NCBI RefSeq assembly: GCF_000004075.3
Contig: NW_022279526.1
Span: 1 to 64,000, forward strand
Origin: Cucumis sativus
Lineage: Eukaryota; Streptophyta; Magnoliopsida; Cucurbitales; Cucurbitaceae
Direction of reading: 5' to 3'
Length of the DNA: 64,000 nucleotides
Positions 55,559 to 64,000 of this stretch are shown piece by piece. Made by a program: the position numbers and the translations under genes. Every line of letters starts with the position of its first letter. Within the stretch, counting starts at the first letter, position 1. The notes beneath the pieces are model-generated. The model ran no database searches and had not been told where the DNA came from. It saw only the letters and a program-made list of their open reading frames with translations.

Positions 55559-58500
55559 CATAAACTGCCTGAAAAGGTGGAGGTAAATCGGAGGAATTTA
55601 CCCCAGTTGACAGGAAAAATAGGGGAATGATCTCTATTTGGGACAGAGGGAAAAGGGCGGAAGTGAGTATCACTAACTCCTTTAACAACCTCATGGAGGT
55701 GGATAAAGGAGATAAATGGCCTTTATCTATAGTGGATGGCTCCCCTCCTCCCTTACGAGTAGATGACTCTTCTATGGTCGTTTTGAGTACTACAGGTGAT
55801 GTAATTCCTATGGAGAGGCGGCTCCCATACGACCTCATGGTTAGTTGGTGTACGTGGAACGTGCGGGGCCTTAATAGCCCTGTAAAGTGTAGAGCGGTGA
55901 AGGACTTCTTAGCCGTGTCTACGGTGGGTTTCTATTGCATCCTGGATACTAGAGTTCGAGAGGAGAACTTTGTCTCGATATCTAGAAGATTTAGTGATTC
56001 GTAGGGGTTCATTAGTAACTACAGCAATAGTGGAGTAGGTCGGATGTGGATTATGTGGAAACGTAACAGATTCGTGTTCACGACTAACGAGGTTGTCGAC
56101 CAGTTTATTTCTGGTGTAATAACAGATTTGATCTCTGGGGAGAAGGTAGAGGTTCTGTGTGTGTATGCCTCTAATAGTAATATCGAGAGACGTGTTTTAT
56201 GGAGGCGAATAACTAGATCTCTGCTGGTTGGAGAGGACCGGGTATGGTCTTTGGTGATTTTAACACCATCAGACTCCACTCTGAAGCCTTCGGGGGTGCT
56301 CCGAACGTGGAGGATATGGAGGAGTTTGACATGGCTATTCGAGAGGCGGACCTTGTTGAACCCGCGGTCCAGGGGAACTGGTTTACTTGGACTAGTAAGA
56401 TACATGGGTTGGGTTTGATGAGGAGACTTGATCGTATCCTAGTGAATGATGAGGGGCTTAGTACATGGCCTAACATGTGGGTTAACGTCCTCCGTGGGGT
56501 ATTTCTGATCATTCTTCCATACTTGTCTATCCCAGTAATCAGCGAAGCCAACAAGTGGTCTCTTTTCGTTTCTTTAACCATTGGGTTGAAGAAGCGTCCT
56601 TTATGGATGTTGTGTCCTCTGCTTGGACCAAAGATACTAGAGTTTCTCCAATTGTGAATAGTGTAAGGAACTTAAGAAATCTCAAGTCGATTCTTCGCAG
56701 ACATTTTGGTAGGCATATCCGAACCATCAGTGAGGATGTTCGTCTTGCCAATGATACCATGGACCGAGCTTAAAGAGAGATGGAGACGAACTCTCTGTCG
56801 AGGAGGAGGCGACTAATCACGCGAGCTTAGCCACGATAAACTTTTGGAAAGCGGTTAGAGTGGAGGAAGCCGCTATGCGCCAGAAGTCGCAAATCAGATG
56901 GTTGAAGCTAGATGACCAAATACTGCCTTTTTTCATCGATATGTTCGATCAAGGCAGAGCAGCAATGCTTTGAGATCAGTTATTGACCCAGATGGAAATT
57001 GGTTGACTAACCATGATCAGGTGACTCAGGTGGTAGTGAATTATTTCAAAGATAGTCTGGTTCTCAGAATATTAGCTATAGAGAGCTCTCTACTTGTATT
57101 GAGGAGATTGTTCAGTTTAGATGGACTGAGGAGTGTTGCCAGGCCCTCCAGTCGCCTATTGGCAGGAAGGAAGTGAGACGTGTTCTGTTCTCCATGGATG
57201 GTGGAAAGGCTCCAGGCCGTGATGGGTATTCAGTTGGCTTCTTCAAAGGAGCTTGGACAGTGGTTGGAGAGGGCTTCTGTGATGTCGTCTTACACTTCTT
57301 TGAGACCAATTACTTCCCTCAAGGGGTGAATACGACTGCTATTACACTTATTCCTAAAAGGAATGGTGTTAATCGATTGGAGGATTTCAGCCCTATATCT
57401 TGTTGTAGCGTTATTTATAAGTGCATTTCAAGAATATTGGCAGATAGGCTTCGTGTGTGGCTTCCTTCTTTTGTTAGTGGAAATCAGCCAGCTTTCATCC
57501 CTGGGAGGAGTATTATTGACAATATTCTTCTTTGTCAGGAGCTTGTAGGGGCATACCATTTGCACAGAGGTAAACCTCGGTGCACTATGAAGGTTGACCT
57601 CCAAAAAGCTTATGATTATGTTAATTGGGATTTCCTCTTTGGCCTGCTGATTGCCATAGGTACGCCTTTAAGATTTGTGAGTTGGGTTCGAGCGTGTGTG
57701 ACCTCTCTGATGTTCTCCATTATGATTAATGGATCGTTGGAAGGTTTTTTCCATGGGAGGAAAGGACTTAGACAAGGTGACCTTTTATCCCCGTTCTTAT
57801 TTGTGATGGTCATGGAGGTGCTTTCTCGCATGTTGAACAGCCTACCTCAGAATTTTCAATTCCACTAGTTTTGTGAGAAGGTCAGATTAACTCATCTTAC
57901 TTTTAGATGACCTGATGATCTTTTGTACTGCTGATAATCATTCTATGAGTTTCATAAAAGAGACTATTAAGAGGTTTGGTGAGCTTTCGGACTGTTTGCT
58001 AATCTTGCTAAAAGCTTAATTTTTCTTGTGGGGGTTAATAGTTCGAAAGCCTCTCGGCTTGCTGCTAACATGGGTTTTTCCATTGGTCATCTCCCTGTTC
58101 GTTATCTTGGGCTTCCTCTCCTCTCTAGAAGATTGCGGAGCTCTGATTGTGATCCCCTTATTCAGCGTATTACCAGTCGTATTCGGTCTTGGTCTGCTAG
58201 AGTGTTATCTTTTGCAGGTAGACTTCAGCTTGTTCGCTCAGTCCTTAGGAGCCTTCAGGTTTATTGGGCTAGTGTGTTCATGCTTCCTATGAAAGTCCAC
58301 AGAGACGTTGATAAGATCTTGAGGGCTTATTTGTGGAGAGGTAACGAGGAGGGAAGAGGTGGTGCTAAAGTTGCCTGGGATGAGGTTTGTCTTCCTTTTG
58401 ATGAAGGAGGTCTTGATATTCGCGATGGATCTTCTTGGAATATAGCAAGCACGTTGAAGATATTATGGTTGCTACTTGTTAAATCTGGTAGTTTATGGTT

Positions 58501-59671
58501 GCTTGGGTGGAATCTTATATCCTTAAAGGGAGATCGCTCTGGAGATCGATGCTGGGGTGAGTCGATCTTGGTGCTTTAGGGAAATCTTGCGTAAGCGGGA
58601 TATCCTTAAAGATCATGTTAAGATGGAGGTGGGCAATGGAAGGAAGTGTAGAGTGTGGTTGGTTCCATGGATTCAGGGTGGGCCGATTATCCAGCAGTTT
58701 GGGAGAGGGTGATCTATGATGCAGGTAGTCGGTGGGATGCGAGGCTGGTGGATTTCATGGGTCGGGATGGTGATTGAAGGTGGCCGCTTGTTTCTTTGGA
58801 TTTGATGGACATTTGGGATAGGGTTCAGGGAGTGAGGCCGAGTCCGAGTGTTGAGGATAGGTGGGTCTGGGTGCCGGGGAGTCATGATAGTTTTTTATCA
58901 CCAGTGCGTGGGAGACTATTCGTCCTCATAGTAGTAGGGTTGGTTGGTCGGGTTTACTATGGGGTGGGGGAAATATTCCTAAGCACTCCTTTTGTGCTTG
59001 GTTGGCCATCAGGGATAGGTTGGGTACTAGAGATAGGTTAAGTCGGTGGGATAGGTCGATTCCTTTATCGCGTTTGCTTTGTGGAGGGAACTATGAGTCT
59101 CGTGATCATTTGTTTTTTTCTTGTCATTTTGGGTGGGAGGTTTGGTCGAGGATCCTTTTGCTTATGTCATCTTCTCATAGAATCGAATCGGATTATTCAG
59201 GATTGGAAGAGTGTGAGGAGAAAACTGTGGCGCCTTCTCTGGTGTGCTACAATTTATTTCATTTGGCAGGAGCGAAATCATCGTCTTCATGGAGTTGCTA
59301 TTCGGGAGCCTATGGTTGTATTCCAGCTCATTCGGTCGTGTATTAAAGCGCGTGCTGCTTCTTGGTCGGATGGTGTTCATGGTCTTGTTTAATGTTCTTT
59401 TCGTTTGCTTGTCCCGGGTGTGGGGTTTCTCTTCTCTTTATTAACTTTGTTGTCTTTCTCTCTTCTTCTTTCCTTTTAATGTTTGGAACACTAGTTGGTT
59501 TCTTTTGGTTTTAGTTCTTGTTCCCGAGATGTGGGGTTGTTTTGGGTACTTATGGGTTGTTTTGTCTAACTACTTGTTCTATGAGTGTTGTTCGCTCTTT
59601 TGTCTTGACCTTAGGCTGTGAGGTCCACCTTGTTGTTGTATAATATTATCATTACCTTTTCAAAAAAAAAA
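55559..59671 (+). mobile_element. L1-type LINE, copy B, 5'-truncated
   Basis: It contains the ORF1 tail, endonuclease, reverse transcriptase, zinc region and 3' UTR, ending in poly(A) just before AATCAAACTCAAT (59672-59684), the same 3' junction as copy A. The two copies therefore descend from one insertion that was later duplicated. The 5' boundary lies against the pyruvate dehydrogenase fragment, and no target duplication is seen there, so it is a rearrangement breakpoint. Confidence 0.9.
55627..59392 (+). pseudogene. LINE ORF1 tail and ORF2 (endonuclease, RT, zinc region), copy B
   Basis: The ORF1 tail (GDKWPLSIVDGSPPPLRVDD) runs into the endonuclease: WCTWNVRGLNSPVKCRAVKD, then DTRVRE where ETR is usual, a TAG at 56002-56004, VLCVYAS, and GDFNTIR after a frameshift near 56245. 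The reverse transcriptase (56555-57868 and on) keeps KVDLQKAYDYVNW, but has KAPGRDG for KAPGPDG and GLRQGDLLSP for GDPLSP, and the FVDD catalytic box near 57900 is destroyed by a two-base deletion relative to copy A. It keeps CAG where copy A has TAG at the RL(Q)LV and RV(Q)GV positions. The C-terminal FIWQERNHRLHG is at about 59260. Copy A alone lacks the endonuclease. Confidence 0.9.
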
Positions 59672-62600
59672 AATCAAACTCAATGCTAAGTTTGACTGCT
59701 CCCTTCGAAGTGACAACAAGCCTTGTTTTCCCTACTGTGGATCGAGGAGGATTCCTCCTCTTTTCAAAGCCCTCAATCAAACTTGACGTTATGTTTAAAA
59801 CACTAAAAATAGATGGTCTAGTTTTGGTTAGGCCAAAAGCGATGTTTTCCCCCAAAAGCTCTAATAGCTAGGGAACTCAACATGTTCTACTTGACCTAAC
59901 CGACTTGACTCTGTATTTTTTATGAGCTTTTTTTAATGCATATTGCATATGTTTTTTTTATAATTGTTGATTGTCTCACTTTTTTATGGTCTGCATTTAC
60001 GAGCCTCTTTTCTTTCTTTGTTATGAACTGCGGTAACTAGGCATTGCTAGAACCGATGGGGTAACATTTCTATGGTTCTACACTTAGTTTCTAAGTGTGA
60101 TTGCTCACCTCTAATTTTCAAAACACTTAATTTCTAAGCACATACAATGTTCACCTAGAAAAAAATGAAAATTGTTGTAGTTAAGATCAAAACTAAATAG
60201 TTATGAAATAAGACATAAGAGATTTGATTTTAACAACCTTCCCGTTGTACTTGGGATCCACTCTGGCTTTGTGCTGGAAAATTGGTTTGGAGCTGATCGT
60301 AAGCTTTCGGTTGCTCTTCTAACCTTTAGATACTCTTCAAAGCTATAAGCTTTGCTTCCTGACGAAGAATCTTCTACTATTACAATACATAAGAAAATTC
60401 TATTTCATAAACCCTGTATCATAATTGAGGCTGATAGAATGATTATTCTATAACCCTACCGATAGTTTCATTCTTAACATTCATAACACGATGCATGGCA
60501 GCTATCCAATTCTATTTCATGTTCTCGAGAATGGCTCGGTTTAACAATAATGTTAATTTTTGTTTTCTATTTTAAAATAATAACGCTGCTTACTAATCTT
60601 TTTTTTTCCATTTGGCATTCTACTTTTTCTACTCAGCTTTCTTTCCTAGTGATAACAAATAATACGGGTGATAAAAAACTTAATCACTCACTTGTTTCAG
60701 CCACCGAAAGCCCTTCTGCTTTAGAAATAGAAGATGGGTTTGAGTAGGTAGATTTACTTGCATTGTATGTGCTGTTCATTGAACTCTCAATTTCATCGAG
60801 ACCAATTTCTCACTCAAACATGGTCTTGCATTCTCTAGAAACGTCCTACAAACAAAAATGAAGAACAAAAAACTACAATAAGGTCTATGAAAAAGTTACA
60901 AAGGAAAATCTCAAAAACTGATATGTAAGTCATAACAACCTTAAGTCCTTCTTATCGTGGGTTAAAATGCACGTAAGGTTTTTCCAAGAGTCCGAGCAAC
61001 AGCATGTAAATAAGTTAAGTCAACTAAATTTGCTATAAATTTACTCGTATTAACATTATCATTGTTATAGACTTGACAACTTCAAATTTATCAATATAAA
61101 ATATGCTTTAACAAAACGTACCTTGAGGTTCCTCCAACCTTATTAAAAAAGCAAATAATCCAACAATTTAACAAATTTATAGTGCATATTATGTATATCA
61201 ATTGATCACAACAAAATAAGATCGAACAAATACCCATGAGTAATATTTAGCCACCAAATGAATAATGATGAAAACCTGAAAACAAAACCGAAAAAAAAAG
61301 AAACAATTCATCAACAAAACAAATTTAGGGGACTAAAAATTGCTTACCTTATTACACACTTCAAAATATTAAGAAAAGTGGAGGGAAAAAACCAACCAAT
61401 AATCAACAAATAAACTTCAACACAAATAGCCATAAATTTTCTTCTTTAAAGGTATCACAAATAAGTCCATCAGTAATAACAAAATAAAAAAGGGCAATGT
61501 GCAATTGAATTCTGCAGTCGTAAAGCTATGCTAAAGGCAGTATGAAATCAAACTTGAGCACTAACAAGAAAATTTGCAAAACAAAAATTATTAGACATCA
61601 TTAACTAAAGTACCAGCACAACAATGAATGTGTAACCTCCGCAAGAGCAAACCCGAATGGAGAAGAACATGAAGAAATATATAAATAGAAGAAACATAAA
61701 AGACAAACATGAAACACATGGAAATATACAAAGGGGATAAATAAAAGTACAATTATAAAGTGATGAAGCACAAATATAGGTATCAACAGAACCAGAATAC
61801 AAGTCTTACCCTATCTCGACTGTCGAGGAGTGTTAACCAACCGTCGGAAGGTTGGTTTTATTTTTTAGAAAAAATTAATGTTGTCTGAATTCTTTTCCAA
61901 GCCACTAACCAGCCCCTCCTTATCTATGATCGGCGATCAACTCCTCAACCTCTAATTACATTTAAAAGAGTGATGCGAACATTGTGTGAAATCCCAAACC
62001 TTTGATGGATCCCACCATCACTCTCTTTCTATCCCTTCAAAACCTCATTATTTTCAAGAGAGGCCTCAAAGCTTCTTCCAATTAACATAAAAGAAGAATG
62101 AAAGAGAAGGAGAGAAAGGGAAAGTGGTTCAAAAGCTATGGAAAAAAAAGTAAAAGAAAATGGTCTACTCATTGGCACATCTTACACAGATGATAATGTT
62201 AGGGCAAGGCAATGAGAGACAGAATGCTTTTGGAGCCTTCTCCTCTACTTTCGAAGATTTTAACAAACTAAAATATGCAAATGTTACAAGAAAGATCTTT
62301 GGAGATTTGAAATAATCCAAAATAAAGAAAAAGGAAAACCCCAATATGTACAAATTTCATAATCTAAAACTTGAAAAGTGATTGAATGATGAGATATGTT
62401 TGTACAATCAATTATAGAGACAGTGAAATATTAAAACAAAAATGAAACGTACCAAGATAAAAAGAATAGCAACTAGTATTATGACCTTTGTATGTCTTCA
62501 AAATACAAACATCAAAATGAATCAAGAGATCTACCACACAAATAATGGTATCAAACAAATAAAGCAATTGTTTTAGTAACAATATTTGAGTACAATTAAA

Positions 62601-64000
62601 CTAAGCATGCTATTGTCCTTGACAAATTTACATTCTTCTAATCGAACAAAATCTGACCTTTAAATATGATAGAAACTGAAGATGAAAGCAAGTTTAGCTA
62701 CAACTTCAGACCGTGATATATATGACGGAACCTATAAAAAAAAGAAGAGTACCTAACTATATATACACAGAGGAGATCTGATGCTTACTAGCACATCAGA
62801 GGCTCAATCAATTTATATTTAATTGAAAAACAATCCCTATATTTTAATGCATACACATTGAATAGCCCCTGTTTCAATCCAATTTACAAAACTACCTCCA
62901 TAAAATTACATAATGGGGGAAGTTCGACCGGATGCACTGTGCTTTACAGAACCACATGAAATTATTGGAACATAGTTCATTCAATTAACTTTCTATTCAA
63001 TAATTGAAACAAATGGAAAGAGGACAATTGAATATTAAATAAAGATGGAATTAATTGGGAACTCACGGAGTAATGCGATTTGTTCGGGGGCTCACCACTG
63101 GAGTTGGAAGAGACACAAGGATTAGAAAGGAAAGGAAGAGGAGCGTCTGATAATCCAGCGGATTCTTTGATGAGGAGTACTATAGTAGTAGTGGAGGTTC
63201 CAAGGACATTGAAGTCAATCCGGTGAGAGTGAGGGAATAGAAGGTTGAGGTTGAAGAGAGTAGAAATTGCAACCAAAATCGGTGACGATGGTGGAATCGA
63301 AATTGCGAGGGAAGAAGAAAAGAGCATCACAATCGAAGTAGAGGAGGAATCAACACTGGAGAAAGGAGAAGATAAGGAGAACCTGCCATTAATGGAAGAG
63401 GGAGGAAGTGAGAGAGAAAGGAGAGGGAATTAATTAATTAAAGAGAATTAGGGTTTGAGAAGAGAAAGGGAAAATGGAGTGTACGAACAAAGAAGAAGAA
63501 GAAGAAATGGAAAGGACGCGCTAAGAGAAGAAGATGGATCGGTGAAATGGGTATGATAGGGTTTCTTCCTTAAAGAAATGGAAATTCAGAGATAGGCCTT
63601 AGGATTTTGAGAAGAGAAAGGAAAAATGGAGTGTACGAAGAAATGGAAAGGACGCACTAAGAGAAGAAGATGGAGATTGGATCCGCACTAGAGAAGAAGA
63701 TGGAGATGGATCCGCGAAATGGGTATGATAGGGTTTCTTCCTTACAGAAACGGAAATTGAGAGATAGGCCAAAGAAGACAAGAGAGCAAGAGAGAATGGG
63801 GGAGGAGGGAGGAGAGGGAGACTTGGCCGTTAGAGAAGAGGAGAAAGAAATTTTAAATGAGAGAGACTGTACATGTAGGGTTTTTATTAGATTTTTTTTT
63901 TTTTGAAATCTTGCTTAATTGGATTTAGAGAATTTTGTGTATTCGGTTCACTGACGTATTAGCTGTCCATTGGTCCATTGTTTTGTCATTTTTTTTTCAA
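56551..64000 (+). repeat. Segmental duplication, copy B
   Basis: Direct repeat of 1221-8656, continuing to the window edge. Small indels are frequent: CT(GT)AACC near 60320, GTAG/AG near 57904, and several in 63110-63400. The order of all sub-features is conserved. Confidence 0.95.
60230..63389 (-). pseudogene. Broken multi-exon gene of unknown function, copy B
   Basis: This is the counterpart of 4932-8106. Exon 1 runs 63389-63067 from the same ATG, the penultimate exon 60845-60692, the last exon 60376-60230. Exon 1 here lacks the TATA insertion of copy A, so ESAGLSDAPLPFLSN reads through, but a one-base deletion near codon 6 (about 63370) and a two-base deletion near 63238 break the start. 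The last exon has a two-base deletion near 60320. The TGA in the penultimate exon (60810-60812) is shared with copy A, so the gene was probably already dead before duplication, unless that exon is skipped. Splice donors and acceptors are conserved. Confidence 0.6.

Noticed and set aside
1..64000. tRNA, rRNA, snoRNA or microRNA genes
   Set aside because: No cloverleaf, conserved rRNA stretch or typical precursor was recognised by eye; the TGGTATCAGAGC hits are primer-binding sites.

Overview
The window looks like repeat-rich, non-genic DNA from a eudicot nuclear genome. It is AT-rich, coding pieces are broken by GT..AG introns, and nearly everything recognisable is a retrotransposon, a DNA-transposon end or a broken gene. 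From memory the Ty3/gypsy LTR style and some repeats resemble Cucurbitaceae (melon, cucumber or gourd), but that is an impression. No intact protein-coding gene and no tRNA, rRNA or CRISPR locus was found.

Layout. (1) 1-8656: a local tandem repeat carrying an L1-type LINE (445-4373, 13-bp target duplication), then a broken intron-containing gene on the minus strand (4932-8106). Bases 1221-8656 recur in direct orientation at 56551-64000, so two copies of a segment of about 7.4 kb flank roughly 48 kb of other sequence. (2) 9332-10140: a LINE ORF1 remnant. (3) 10445-17774: a Ty3/gypsy chromovirus-like element with 5-bp target duplication TCTTT. Its 5' LTR is 341 bp and opens with an inverted copy of the LTR's own 3' end, while its 3' LTR is 2113 bp. 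(4) 17775-26500: LINE debris, a SINE-like insertion inside an older inverted relative, a minisatellite, LTR remnants and one CACTA-like transposon end. (5) 26534-30620: a second CACTA-like end followed by broken fragments of three ordinary plant genes: prolidase, an integrin-linked-kinase-like Raf kinase and ribosomal protein L13a (uL13). (6) 30623-33360: another CACTA-type end and a threefold repeat with GT-rich arrays. (7) 33484-36400: an unrecognised broken gene, an LTR fragment and palindromic ACGATCG motifs. (8) 36902-47030: a decayed BRCT-domain gene on the minus strand, its two recognisable parts separated by a small LTR element, an LTR fragment, a palindrome array and a LINE fragment, and truncated upstream by a gypsy fragment that itself holds a solo LTR. 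(9) 48277-54060: gypsy and copia remnants. (10) 54070-55543: a fourth palindrome array followed by three exon pieces of pyruvate dehydrogenase E1 beta. (11) 55559-64000: second LINE copy and second copy of the broken gene.

The most notable system is a family of CACTA-like elements whose subterminal DNA is an array of near-palindromes around TTGACGTTTTAAAACGTCAA. It occurs at four places, and in two of them the array is followed by spliced-gene fragments, as expected for gene-capturing (Pack-type) transposons. The second is the gypsy element whose two outer ends are both U5 ends.

Many coding lesions are single-base deletions. True decay and long-read consensus error cannot be told apart here, so the lesion counts should be checked against raw reads.
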